A stretch of DNA of 64,000 nucleotides from assembly GCA_020047815.1 (NCBI GenBank), contig JAIFNG010000109.1, positions 1 to 64,000 of the forward strand. The letters are read 5' to 3'. Positions 40,090 to 48,400 of this stretch are shown here, one piece after another. The position numbers and the translations under genes are program-made. The DNA is from Anaerolinea sp. GTDB lineage: Bacteria; Chloroflexota; Anaerolineae; Anaerolineales; Villigracilaceae. A model generated the notes under the pieces. It worked only from the letters and a program-made list of their open reading frames with translations, did no database searches and had not been told where the DNA came from. Positions within the stretch are counted from its first letter, which is position 1; every line of letters starts with the position of its first letter.

Positions 40090-40761
40090 TCAGCGCGCAT
40101 GGTCTCTGCGTTTCATCAAAAAATCTGTGATCTCAAAATCCAACTCTTCATCGATATCCCAGGCTTCCGCCCTGTCAATTTCAAACATAAAAGGCTGGTC
40201 GCCAATGCGGTGCTGTTTGCGCGCCAGATTCTCGCGGGTGAAAAGATACAGGCAGGAATTTTCCTCGTAGACGGGCGGCAGGTCCTGGGTCTGGATCAAC
40301 TCGAGCGGGTTATGATTGATGGCACGCCCGTCCTGGAAATATAAGCGCGTTTGCCAGCGGGTGACTGAAAACAGGGAATCATATTTGGGGTACGCGTTGA
40401 AAAAAGTGTTCACCCCGCGCGAGATGGTTTCGGCTTTCAACAGTGGATTGGTGCTGTGGGTTTGCAGGTAAAAATCCGCTTTAACTTGTGCCGTGTCGTA
40501 GAGCAGGATGTCATTCATGGGCACGTCGTCGGCGCAGAGATGTGCGGGGCGAGCTATCAGCCTCACGGTTGGGAAGAGGCGGCGCACGCCGTCCATCACT
40601 GGCTCGGAGTCGGTATCCACCATGACAGTTTCAATTTCAGGCACCGCAAGCAGTGTTTCAATGATGTGGTGAAAAAGGGGTTTCCCCGCCAGGGGGCGAT
40701 AGTTTTTGCCAGGCACGCGCTGGCTGTGGTGACGCATGGGGACAAGGGCAGCTAGTTTCAT
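40090..40761 (-). CDS. Acylneuraminate-type cytidylyltransferase (NeuA/KdsB-like)
   Basis: The 223-residue protein has the nucleotidyltransferase start AALVPMRHHSQRVPGKNYRP (R and K of the CTP-binding signature), the acidic DTDSEPVMDGV region, FYLQTHSTNPLLKAETISRG, and a C-terminal FEIDRAEAWDIDEELDFEI with the metal-binding Asp/Glu. It activates an acidic sugar (sialic, KDN, legionaminic or KDO type) as the CMP derivative. It is shorter than the second such gene here (61052), which is fused to a phosphatase. It has a TAAAAT box 7 bases before the ATG, possibly a leaderless start. The GNAT gene lies just upstream with a 15-base gap. Confidence 0.82.
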   Translation of the reverse strand: MKLAALVPMRHHSQRVPGKNYRPLAGKPLFHHIIETLLAVPEIETVMVDTDSEPVMDGVRRLFPTVRLIARPAHLCADDVPMNDILLYDTAQVKADFYLQTHSTNPLLKAETISRGVNTFFNAYPKYDSLFSVTRWQTRLYFQDGRAINHNPLELIQTQDLPPVYEENSCLYLFTRENLARKQHRIGDQPFMFEIDRAEAWDIDEELDFEITDFLMKRRDHAR

Positions 40762-40768
40762 GCCCCCT

Positions 40769-40774
40769 ATTTTA
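40769..40774 (-). promoter_or_regulatory. -10 box of a probable leaderless promoter (NeuA-like gene)
   Basis: TAAAAT ends 7 bases (AGGGGGC) before the ATG at 40761. The spacer is G-rich, so a ribosome-binding role for it is an alternative. Confidence 0.4.
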
Positions 40775-40776
40775 TC

Positions 40777-41601
40777 TTACAACGCCAGCCGCATCTGCCA
40801 TTGTGTCAGTTCTTCGCGCTGCATGCCGGCCTGTTCAAAGATGAAGGACATCTCTTCGGGGAAGATGGCAGAGACATGCCAGGTCTTGTTTGGAAAGCGC
40901 GCAAATAGCGCGTGCAGGAGCACCCCGCTCAGCCCCGCCCCGCGCGAACGGGTTTTGACCAGGACCGATGAGATCGAGACATGGTCAAGCGCCGGGTCAC
41001 TGATGAGACAGTAAGCGTCGTTGATCCGGAAAGCGCGCGCCGGCGGTGTGTGCTGGATAATGGTGGCACCTGAAAGCTGCCAGGGCAGGTCGGGCAGCCC
41101 GTGGACCGTGACCAGCCGCCCCAGTTCGCGAATGTCCATCTCTGCCAGCGGGGTGCCAGCCCCGCCCTGTGGTTTGTCGAGTTTGAACCCCACCAGCCTG
41201 CGGACATTTTGGAAGCCGGCCTTCGTGTACAGCCTGAGCCCCGCTGTGTTCTGTTCGATGACCTCGAGCAGCATTTCCTTTTCACCGCGCGCCCGCGCTT
41301 CTTCGATGAGCTGTCCCATTGCCCAGGTGCCCGCACCGCTGTTTCTTGCGGTGGGCACAATGCCCATGGCTGCCAGGCGGCTCGTCCAACCGCGCCGCGC
41401 GATCAGGCCGATGCCGATCGGTTGGCCCCCCTTGCTCAGCACCCGGCTGGCGCTCAGGTCGATACTGTCGCGGCGCAGCATGGTCAGCAGGACTGCTTCG
41501 GTAATGTGGATGGGCACAAAATATTCCTCAAATCCGCGCGTGAGCAGGCTGGCTAGTTGGGAGATGGAGAAGGCGGAGGCAGGGGTCAGGGAGAATGACA
41601 T
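40777..41601 (-). CDS. GNAT family N-acetyltransferase, tandem-domain type
   Basis: The 274-residue protein has a canonical GNAT domain in the first half (acetyl-CoA loop region AAMGIVPTARNSGAGTWAMG, then LLEVIEQNTAGLRLYTKAGF) and a second, degenerate GNAT-like domain in the C-terminal half (SSVLVKTRSRGAGLSGVLLH). The first is the likely active one. The substrate is unknown; amino-sugar acetylation before CMP activation would suit its neighbour, the NeuA-like gene 15 bases downstream, but this is inference. A perfect TATAAT ends 6 bases before the ATG. Confidence 0.82.
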   Translation of the reverse strand: MSFSLTPASAFSISQLASLLTRGFEEYFVPIHITEAVLLTMLRRDSIDLSASRVLSKGGQPIGIGLIARRGWTSRLAAMGIVPTARNSGAGTWAMGQLIEEARARGEKEMLLEVIEQNTAGLRLYTKAGFQNVRRLVGFKLDKPQGGAGTPLAEMDIRELGRLVTVHGLPDLPWQLSGATIIQHTPPARAFRINDAYCLISDPALDHVSISSVLVKTRSRGAGLSGVLLHALFARFPNKTWHVSAIFPEEMSFIFEQAGMQREELTQWQMRLAL

Positions 41602-41607
41602 GAGGTG

Positions 41608-41613
41608 ATTATA
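41608..41613 (-). promoter_or_regulatory. -10 box of a probable leaderless promoter (GNAT gene)
   Basis: A perfect TATAAT on the minus strand ends 6 bases (CACCTC) before the ATG at 41601. Confidence 0.6.
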
Positions 41614-41891
41614 CCGTCATCATAAAATGACAAACGTCTTGCAGGGAATGGTCATGTGAGTCTTTGAACTCTGCTTAATTCCTTGCTTTTCATAGCGCTA
41701 ATCCGGTGTGCCGGCAATTTGGGGGATGACTGATGGCAGTCAAAATGCATAAACGACTATGCGAAAAATGATTTTTTTGAATATATCAGGCATGGGTTAA
41801 ATATCCGGTCCTTCGATCTGCCTGCCATGCTATCCCCCCTTTCTGCTTCCCCCTGGGAGGAATAATCTTCCGGGTCTTCCTGCAGGTACTT

Positions 41892-41939
41892 GGTTGTATC
41901 TTGTATCCCTTTTTAAAGAAAGGGATACAAGATACAACC
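41892..41939. repeat. Perfect 21-bp inverted repeat in the 41602-42131 gap
   Basis: GGTTGTATCTTGTATCCC extended by TTT (41892-41912) pairs with 41919-41939 around TTAAAG. A third partial copy, TACAAGATACAACTT, occurs at about 41977-41991. No gene is apparent in this 530-base gap; besides this hairpin and the GNAT promoter I see nothing. The lack of T-tracts argues against a simple terminator. Confidence 0.65.
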
Positions 41940-42131
41940 TTAAAGTTGTACTAAAAATGGAGAAAATACAACCGGGGTACAAGATACAACTTCACAGAAT
42001 CCGCCCGGTTTTCCATCCAATATGGGCAAGATGTAAATTACTTCTCCCCCTCTTTTTCGTATAGTTAAATCATGGGTCTATCAGGTTTTCAGTAAAAAAA
42101 CGCATGCAACTGGAGCGAATCCAGGCGGTCA

Positions 42132-43067
42132 TCACTCTCCATTATAACGAATCGGATCCACAGCCCGCTTCGTGCCGTCCTTTGCTTTGCGTTCCCTGGC
42201 GTAATAAAAGGTCTCACGCAGCTGCGGTGTGACCAGGCTTGTCTCGCGGTGCCCGATGCGTGTGCCGTGAAATTGCATGAAGCGGAACCAGAAAATGGAG
42301 AGGATGTTTTTTAACAACAGGCCCTCGCGCGCGGCATGCCATAGGTCGCTGAAAATATTGGTCGTGGTCAGGCGCAGGAAGTCGTAAAAATTGAAATGCG
42401 CTTCGGGGTAGATCCTGCGCAGCGCCATCGCTTCGCGGCGATAACGGTTGTATACGCCACGCGGGGTTTCATGGTGGACGTGGATGATCTCGGCTTCAGG
42501 GGCGTAGGCGATGGCATGTCCCTGCTCTTTTGCCCACTTTGCCCAGGCAAGGTCCTCCAGACCTGTCAGCGTTTCATCATACTTATTCCTCAGCCACAAA
42601 CTTTTGCGGATGGCGGCGTTGGCGTTATTGCAAAAAGCGGTCTGCTGGATGGGTTTGCCCTGGTCTGGGTACCACTGGTGGAAGATCTGATGCTCGGAGA
42701 ATTTTGAACCTGCGTACCCGCGCTGTTTGCCGTAGCTCAATGCCACCTGTTCGTTTTCAAACGGCTTGAGCAGGGTCTCCAGCCAGTCTGGATAAACGGG
42801 ATAGACATGGGCGCTGGCAAAGACCACCAACCCACTTTTCGCAGCCTGGATGCCCAGGTTGAGGGAACGCCCAAACGTAAATTCCGCAGACGGGATCCTT
42901 ACGACCTGCGCGCCGTAAGATGCGGCAATGGCAACGGTGGAGTCGGTTGACCCTGAGTCCACGAGGATGATCTCCAGATCACGAACGGTCTGCTGTTTAA
43001 TGCCTTCAAGCAGGCGGGCAATGTGTTTCTCCTCGTTATAGGCGCGGATGATGATCGAACAATTCAT
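42132..43067 (-). CDS. GT2 family glycosyltransferase
   Basis: The 311-residue GT-A enzyme starts CSIIIRAYNEEKHIARLLEG and has the DSGSTDST nucleotide site, FASAHVYPVYPDWLETLL (with AH-V in the DxD region), and TLTGLEDLAWAKWAKEQGH (the ED catalytic-base motif). The C-terminal tail is basic and probably associates with the membrane. It adds a sugar to a surface glycan; donor unknown. It is 18 bases downstream of the sulfotransferase gene on the same strand, so the two are likely cotranscribed and act on the same glycan. Confidence 0.88.
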   Translation of the reverse strand: MNCSIIIRAYNEEKHIARLLEGIKQQTVRDLEIILVDSGSTDSTVAIAASYGAQVVRIPSAEFTFGRSLNLGIQAAKSGLVVFASAHVYPVYPDWLETLLKPFENEQVALSYGKQRGYAGSKFSEHQIFHQWYPDQGKPIQQTAFCNNANAAIRKSLWLRNKYDETLTGLEDLAWAKWAKEQGHAIAYAPEAEIIHVHHETPRGVYNRYRREAMALRRIYPEAHFNFYDFLRLTTTNIFSDLWHAAREGLLLKNILSIFWFRFMQFHGTRIGHRETSLVTPQLRETFYYARERKAKDGTKRAVDPIRYNGE

Positions 43068-43085
43068 GGGGAGATTAATTCCAAA

Positions 43086-43943
43086 TTACCAGTCATTATT
43101 TTCTTCATATCCCAACTTGATCAACAAGTCAGCAGAGATGTCTTTAAATAACTTTTTATGCTCCCCGCTGAAAACCTTCCTCCATTCACCGGTCCTGCCG
43201 GAGCGGAAAGTTGGGGATTTTTTCGGGTTGATCGAGGTTTCAAGGGCATTCAGGATTACCGGGCGGGAAGCATGAAGCGGGAGGCGGGCAAGGAGATGAT
43301 CCATAATGCGGGTCAAGGCGGCAGCCCGGGCGTGGATCAGGTCTTCAAAGCGAATGGGAAGTACTTCCCTATGATCGAGCCAGTCAAGGTAGGGCGCAAA
43401 ACGCGCGGCAATATCTGGAAATTCCACACTGGCCTCAGGGCGCCCGAGGATGCTGACCTTGAGCCGCGCTTCAAAATCAGGAAGGGATCGATAATAGTCA
43501 TGATGAACATGGCGGCTCTCCATGTCGGTGACATAATGAACATGGGAGACAACGACATCACGCGGGTCACGGAAAATAAAATAAGGGACAAAGCCGGGCG
43601 AGCACACCCGCCTGGCCGCATCCGCCCGCGCAAATAAATGCGCGGACGCAACATCCCGCGGACGAAGCGCATCCAGCCAGGCGAGCGCCTGTTCAGGCTG
43701 ATGCTTTACCCCGCTGCCGCCCTCGTATTCGGCATAGAAGGAATGTACGCGTTTGGCAAACGGCGCCACGCTGGAAAAACCAAGCAGGATCTGATCCAGC
43801 AGGTGTGTGCCGCTTTTGGGGAATGAAATGCCGAGCAGGATCGGCCAATCGCGCTCGGGGCGGGAATTTGATGAAAAACGGAACTTTTGAAGTGTTTTTT
43901 CGGATCTGTAGACCAAATTACGAAGAACGGGTTTCAAATTCAT
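43086..43943 (-). CDS. PAPS-dependent sulfotransferase (first of two)
   Basis: The protein of about 285 residues has the 5'-phosphosulfate loop GISFPKSGTHLLDQIL, the 3'-phosphate motif YFIFRDPRDVVVSH, and the C-terminal FRSGRTGEWRKVFSGEHKKL adenine-side stretch. It transfers sulfate from PAPS to a sugar or lipid. Its C-terminus (LFKDISADLLIKLGYEENNDW) is close to that of the sulfotransferase at 59192. A longer frame (432 codons) exists, but the extra N-terminus is not family-like; the ATG at 43943 (MNLKPVLRN) has a TTAAAT box 6 bases upstream and gives the same length as the paralogue. It precedes the GT2 gene by 18 bases. Confidence 0.82.
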   Translation of the reverse strand: MNLKPVLRNLVYRSEKTLQKFRFSSNSRPERDWPILLGISFPKSGTHLLDQILLGFSSVAPFAKRVHSFYAEYEGGSGVKHQPEQALAWLDALRPRDVASAHLFARADAARRVCSPGFVPYFIFRDPRDVVVSHVHYVTDMESRHVHHDYYRSLPDFEARLKVSILGRPEASVEFPDIAARFAPYLDWLDHREVLPIRFEDLIHARAAALTRIMDHLLARLPLHASRPVILNALETSINPKKSPTFRSGRTGEWRKVFSGEHKKLFKDISADLLIKLGYEENNDW

Positions 43944-44027
43944 ACAGATATTTAACCACAGAATTCCCATGTGCCGCCCGTCAATTTTTTTATCCCCAAA
44001 AGGCGAATTTCCTGAAGGCAATTGATA

Positions 44028-44100
44028 TATAATGCCCACGGTCACAAATTGCGCTTTCCTCTTTCTAAAGAAGCGCAATTTGTGACCGCTCTGGGTATAA
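44028..44100. repeat. 73-bp palindromic element, copy 2
   Basis: TATAATGCCC, arms CGGTCACAAATTGCGC (44039-44054) and its exact complement (44073-44088), an 18-base loop and the end GGGTATAA match copy 1 (22285-22357) in arms and in all spacings, but the loop (TTTCCTCTTTCTAAAGAA) differs. It lies between the divergent sulfotransferase and membrane-protein genes. TATAAT at 44096-44101 could serve as -10 box for the gene at 44158. Confidence 0.85.
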
Positions 44101-44157
44101 TTTCCTGCAAGTGGTAACATCCACCGATTGCCAGATGAAAATGGAGAACCCTGGAAG

Positions 44158-46278
44158 ATGACCCTATCAAAATCCCTTGAGAAAATATTCGCGATGATCC
44201 TGTTCACAGGCTTACTGCTTGGTTCCTGTTCCGAGCTATTCCATGCGGCATGGGGAACTGGAATCAGGTTCGGCCAGTTTTCTCCTGTCTGGTTGGTGAT
44301 CTTCACGGCATTTTGCGCCTTTTGTATTTTGATGGCAAGCCTGCTTGGGTTCTGGCTCTGGAATGAAAAGTTGCATGAGGTCATCAGCGGCAGACTGATC
44401 GACCTTCGAGAACACTCCCCCCTGCTTCGCCTGTCAATACTGATCCTTGCGCTGGTTGTCCCAATTTGGTTCTTTCAATACAGCATGTGGGGGATCGTAT
44501 TTCAGGGTATAGCCCTTCGCCTGCTGGTGTGGGTCGTGGTGCTCGCACTCCTCTCTGTTTTCCTGAGCCGCGGGACGGAACTGGTCAAATGGACTGACTT
44601 TTTTGGTGCGCTTGTCATTTCTGCAAGCACCTTTGCCATCTTTGCCGGCTTAAAATATGTTACGAATTATCCATTTTCATTGGGCTGGTCCGAAGGAAAC
44701 CGATTATGGGATTATTCAATACTGTTTGGGAAAGACAGGTATATTTACCCATTCGATAAAAAAATCTTTGTATTTTTGGATACTGGAAGACAATTTGTTG
44801 GAGCCATACCCTTTCTATTTCCACAACTATCCATTGGGGCTGCGCGCGCCTGGGTTGGTTTACTAGGCGTTCTTCCATATTTATTACTCGGATTTATTTC
44901 ATTTCGCTCGCTTCACCACAAGAAAAAACTTTGGGTGCTAATGGGGTTATGGACATTTTTATTTCTGGGACAGGGACCTATTCACACACCCCTTATTCTG
45001 GGCGCAGCTCTGGTGTCACTTGCCTGGGGTAATTCGTTTTGGCTGGCTATTCCACTGATGCTCCTATCTGGATATTTTATTAGCATTAGCAGGATTACAT
45101 GGATGTTCGCCCCGGCGATCTGGATTATTTTATTAGAGCTTACACAATTTGAATCCATTCGTACAGGATTTTTAAAAAATACTGCGCTAAAACGATCGTT
45201 TGTGCTGGCTTTTTCCGGGCTTGCAGGAAATAAGATACTGCCTTTATTTATTTCCTATCTGAAAAATCCAATTAATTCGGACAATGCTGTCATGGCCGCA
45301 CCCAGCGTATTCAAGGCCACACCCAGCGTGTTAATGATCGCCGAAAGCCTGCGTGAAATCCTGACCCGGCAGCCGCTTTTATGGTATCGCCTGCTCCCCA
45401 ACCAAACCTACAATGAAGGCATCCTGTTCGGAATATTATTAGCGGCAACCCCGATTGTATGCCTGCTGTATTATCTTGTGCAAAAAAAGGGATTGATAAA
45501 AAGCGGTTTGCAGAAATTGGGAATTATTCTGTCTTTATTTGCCTTTTTGGGGGTCGGGTTGATCATCAGCGCAAAAATAGGCGGCGGAGGGGATTTACAT
45601 AATGTTGACATGTTCCTGATCACCTTGTTTTTTACCGTGGTCATCGTTGTATTTAATGGGGGTGACGGCTGGCTGGAGACGATCAGGACCGAATCAAAAG
45701 GGATAAAGCTATTGATCGTGCTGTCCATCGTGATCCCTGCCCTGGGTCCGCTGCAGGCGATGCGCTCCCATCAGTTCAGTGAAAGAGCTGCGACCCTGAT
45801 GACCCTGACAGATGTTGGGAACGAGAGAACGCTTGAACTTTACCCGCCGCAGGATGTTATCGATGAGACATTGGCCATGATCCAATCTCAGGCTGACAGC
45901 GCACTTGAAAAAGGTGATGTATTGTTTTTGGATCAAAGGCAGCTGCTCACTTTCGGCTACATCACCCATGTGCCCCTGATCCCCGAGTATGAAAAAAAAG
46001 TATTGATGGAACAGGCGCTCGCCTCAGACCGGATCTATTTTGACGGCTTTTATCAGGACTTAAAAGACCATCGTTTTGGGCTGATCGTGACGCAACCGCT
46101 GGTGACATCCAAAAAAGGGGAGCCCTTCCAGTTTGGAGAGGAAAACGATGCCTGGTTAAATTGGGTTTCCAAACCTTTATTATGTTATTACCAGGCAAAG
46201 GAAACTTTTCGCGAGGCTGGCGTACAACTATTGATCCCCAGGGAAGGCGCGATAGACTGCAGCGATAAACTGCCCTAA
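44158..46278 (+). CDS. Large polytopic membrane protein of unknown function
   Basis: The 706-residue protein has about twelve to fourteen hydrophobic helices up to residue about 540 (for example AMILFTGLLLGSCSELFHAA, LSILILALVVPIWFFQYSMW) and a soluble C-terminal region of about 165 residues (ALEKGDVLFLDQRQLLTFGY onwards). The loop after the N-terminal helices (FSLGWSEGNRLWDYSILFGK) carries acidic residues in a GT-C-like position, so a membrane glycosyltransferase is possible. The ATG at 44158 is chosen because the upstream in-frame codons start with TTG. It is the first gene after the palindromic element, divergent from the sulfotransferase. Confidence 0.65.
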   Translation: MTLSKSLEKIFAMILFTGLLLGSCSELFHAAWGTGIRFGQFSPVWLVIFTAFCAFCILMASLLGFWLWNEKLHEVISGRLIDLREHSPLLRLSILILALVVPIWFFQYSMWGIVFQGIALRLLVWVVVLALLSVFLSRGTELVKWTDFFGALVISASTFAIFAGLKYVTNYPFSLGWSEGNRLWDYSILFGKDRYIYPFDKKIFVFLDTGRQFVGAIPFLFPQLSIGAARAWVGLLGVLPYLLLGFISFRSLHHKKKLWVLMGLWTFLFLGQGPIHTPLILGAALVSLAWGNSFWLAIPLMLLSGYFISISRITWMFAPAIWIILLELTQFESIRTGFLKNTALKRSFVLAFSGLAGNKILPLFISYLKNPINSDNAVMAAPSVFKATPSVLMIAESLREILTRQPLLWYRLLPNQTYNEGILFGILLAATPIVCLLYYLVQKKGLIKSGLQKLGIILSLFAFLGVGLIISAKIGGGGDLHNVDMFLITLFFTVVIVVFNGGDGWLETIRTESKGIKLLIVLSIVIPALGPLQAMRSHQFSERAATLMTLTDVGNERTLELYPPQDVIDETLAMIQSQADSALEKGDVLFLDQRQLLTFGYITHVPLIPEYEKKVLMEQALASDRIYFDGFYQDLKDHRFGLIVTQPLVTSKKGEPFQFGEENDAWLNWVSKPLLCYYQAKETFREAGVQLLIPREGAIDCSDKLP

Positions 46279-46373
46279 ACCCGGCAATAAAAACAGGCAT
46301 TAATCTGGCATGAAAATTAAGTGACCCAAACCCTGCTCCGGGGTTCTAAATTCGGAGAAAGGGATCTCATTTG

Positions 46374-46964
46374 ATGAAAACGATCTTTAATACACCTGTC
46401 CTTAGCAAATTATTTCATTATGGATCAATACTGATGTTCCGCCTGGCGGGATGGCGCGTGGAGGGGACTCTGCCCGACCTCCCAAAGTACATCATCATTG
46501 GCGCGCCCCACACCTCGAACTGGGATTTCATCCTTTTCCTGGGTGTGATCTTTCGCCTGAGAGCGAATGTCCGCTTTATGGGCAAGGCGGAATTATTCAA
46601 GAAACCGATCGGCTGGTTCTTCCGCTGGAGCGGAGGCATCCCTGTTGACCGCTCCAAATCCTCGGGGCTGGTGGAGCAGATGGTGGATGCGTGCAACCAG
46701 TCTGAAAAGTTCATCCTGACCATCGCCCCCGAAGGAACGCGGCATGGGGTCAAGGAGTGGAAGCGTGGTTTTTATCACATCGCCAAAAGCACGGGGATCC
46801 CGATCGTGATGGCTAAGGTAGATGGCAGGCACAAGACCATGCGCGTGGGCGAAATATTTTATCCCACAGGGGACATGGAGGCGGACATGAAGGCAATTAA
46901 AGACGCATTCAAGGGACTGGCGGGGATCAATCCGCCCAAAAAGTATATTCCGCTGGAAGAGTAA
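46374..46964 (+). CDS. Lysophospholipid acyltransferase (PlsC-like)
   Basis: The 196-residue protein has the LPLAT motifs IIGAPHTSNWDFILFLGVIF (HX4D catalytic motif: His-Thr-Ser-Asn-Trp-Asp), FMGKAELFKKPIGWFFRWSG, GGIPVDRSKSSG and LTIAPEGTRHGVKEWKRGFY (EGTR). It acylates lysophosphatidic acid or a similar acceptor at the membrane. It is shorter than typical PlsC and belongs to the compact subgroup. The adjacent start TTG at 46371 is not preferred over ATG 46374. The gap from 46279 to 46373 shows no clear element apart from a possible GGAG (46354). Confidence 0.88.
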   Translation: MKTIFNTPVLSKLFHYGSILMFRLAGWRVEGTLPDLPKYIIIGAPHTSNWDFILFLGVIFRLRANVRFMGKAELFKKPIGWFFRWSGGIPVDRSKSSGLVEQMVDACNQSEKFILTIAPEGTRHGVKEWKRGFYHIAKSTGIPIVMAKVDGRHKTMRVGEIFYPTGDMEADMKAIKDAFKGLAGINPPKKYIPLEE

Positions 46965-46983
46965 GGGACTTTCAAGAGGAAAA

Positions 46984-47457
46984 ATGATCATTGACCGGAT
47001 CGAAAACTCACACCTGTATCATACATTACACCCCGGATTTAAACGGGCATTTGATCACATCCATCACATCGACGTGGATTCGGTCCCCGTTGGAAAACAG
47101 GAAATAGACGGTGAAAAAATGTACGTCCTGGTTCAGGAATACAACACGAAACCATTCGAACAGGGCGTTTGGGAGGCACACCGCCGCTATATTGATCTGC
47201 AGTACGTGGTTCAAGGCGCAGAGGGGATCGGCTATGCCAATATCAATCACCTGGGTCAGGGAAATTACGATCCAAACAAGGACTTTTTGCCCCTGCACGG
47301 AGCAGGAGATCTTGTGACCCTGCGCAGTGGTTGTTTTATGATTCTTATGCCCGAAGATGCTCACATGCCCGGAATTGCCATTGCCGCCCCAGCCCCGGTC
47401 AGGAAGATCGTTATCAAGATATCGATCGACCAGGACGAAACCCGCCCGCCGGCTTAA
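46984..47457 (+). CDS. YhcH/YjgK/YiaL (NanQ-like) family protein
   Basis: The 157-residue cupin-like protein has the family features YVLVQEYNTKPFEQGVWEAH, RRYIDLQYVVQGAEGIGYAN and LRSGCFMILMPEDAHMPGIA with metal-binding His/Glu (EAHRRYID, EDAHMPG). The family includes the sialic acid anomerase NanQ (YhcH) and the YiaL sugar-processing proteins, which act on acidic-sugar anomers. A SD of the AAGAGGA kind precedes the ATG. Its stop overlaps that of the convergent GntR gene (47454-47457). Position next to an acidic-sugar regulator and transporter supports a catabolic role. Confidence 0.88.
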   Translation: MIIDRIENSHLYHTLHPGFKRAFDHIHHIDVDSVPVGKQEIDGEKMYVLVQEYNTKPFEQGVWEAHRRYIDLQYVVQGAEGIGYANINHLGQGNYDPNKDFLPLHGAGDLVTLRSGCFMILMPEDAHMPGIAIAAPAPVRKIVIKISIDQDETRPPA

Positions 47458-48152
47458 AAAGTCCCCACATACTGGTCGATGCGTTTCTTGATATGGTCAA
47501 AATGCTGTAATAATTGTTTGCGGGTCCTATCCGGGTCGCCGCTTCGAATTGCGTCCAATATGGAATGGTGAAACTGCAGCACACTTTCAGGGTCGGCATC
47601 ATGAGTGATCTCATTCTCAAGGTTGGTAAAGGCGATCCAAAAGGCTGAAAAGAGATTCATTAAAGTCTGGTTATCCAAAACGCCATAAATGATCTGATGG
47701 AATGATTCATCGAGATCGGAATATTCCTCACCGTCCCGCACCCGCTCCTCCCATTCCTTTAAGACCGCCTCAAGCCTGGTCAGGTCTTCAGCAGTGAGAT
47801 GTCCCACCGCGTCACCAATAACCGACACCTCAAGCCAGGTGCGGATCTGCAGCAACTCGACAAGGGTGTTGGGGTCAAATTTCATGCCAAAGATAAACGC
47901 CTCCAGCATGGGGTCAAAGTTTAATTCCCGCACATACAGACCATCCCCCTGACGGACATCCACGATCCCCACAGATTGCAGAGATTTGACCGCCTCCCTG
48001 ACGGAACTTCGACCCACGCCCAGGTCCTCCACCAATTGACCCTCTGGAGGAAGAGGGTCTCCAGGTTTTAAGTCATTTTCCAAGATGTATTGCTTTATAT
48101 AGTCACGAACGGCTGTATATAAAGCCGGTCCTCGCAACGATTGTTTCATCAT
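47454..48152 (-). CDS. FadR/FCD-type GntR transcriptional regulator
   Basis: The protein of about 232 residues has an N-terminal winged helix (PLPPEGQLVEDLGVGRSSVR, then EAVKSLQSVGIVDVRQGDGL) and a C-terminal FCD domain with likely metal ligands in SDLDESFHQIIYGVLDNQ and FHHSILDAIRSGDPD. FCD regulators bind organic or sugar acids and often repress the neighbouring transport genes. It is divergent from the ABC transporter operon and separated by a gap holding a consensus promoter and a 28-bp palindrome, its probable operator. The ATG at 48152 is preferred: TAAAAT ends 7 bases upstream and GGAGAG lies in the spacer. Confidence 0.9.
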   Translation of the reverse strand: MMKQSLRGPALYTAVRDYIKQYILENDLKPGDPLPPEGQLVEDLGVGRSSVREAVKSLQSVGIVDVRQGDGLYVRELNFDPMLEAFIFGMKFDPNTLVELLQIRTWLEVSVIGDAVGHLTAEDLTRLEAVLKEWEERVRDGEEYSDLDESFHQIIYGVLDNQTLMNLFSAFWIAFTNLENEITHDADPESVLQFHHSILDAIRSGDPDRTRKQLLQHFDHIKKRIDQYVGTF

Positions 48153-48360
48153 ACTCTCCATTTTAAACCTGCATAACCGGAAGATATTTGCTACAACTGC
48201 CAAAATACGGGGGCGGGATATAACGCTAAAGTAATGTTACCACAGGCAACTTTGGATCATCTCAAACAGAAATAAAATCCATACTGGTTTTGACCTTCAA
48301 ATGCGGGAGAGCTTTTTATATGGAGGGCGCAGGCTCCATTAATGAAATTAGGATTCCTTA

Positions 48361-48389
48361 TTGACAAGTAGCCACAAATTTTGTAAAAT
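48361..48389 (+). promoter_or_regulatory. Consensus sigma-70 promoter of the sugar-uptake operon
   Basis: TTGACA (48361-48366), an exact 17-base spacer and TAAAAT (48384-48389). The expected transcript start is about 48396, giving a leader of nearly 190 bases. The rest of the 48153-48582 gap holds the operator described below and no gene. Confidence 0.8.
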
Positions 48390-48400
48390 GCTTTTATCAT

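Noticed and set aside
41892-41991. Repeated TACAAGATACAAC units looked like a short CRISPR-type array.
   Set aside because: Only three partial units, two of them the arms of one hairpin, with no regular spacers and no cas genes.
43944-44384. N-terminal extension of the first sulfotransferase frame to 432 codons.
   Set aside because: The extra 147 codons lack family similarity, run through the 73-bp palindromic element and overlap the divergent gene region.
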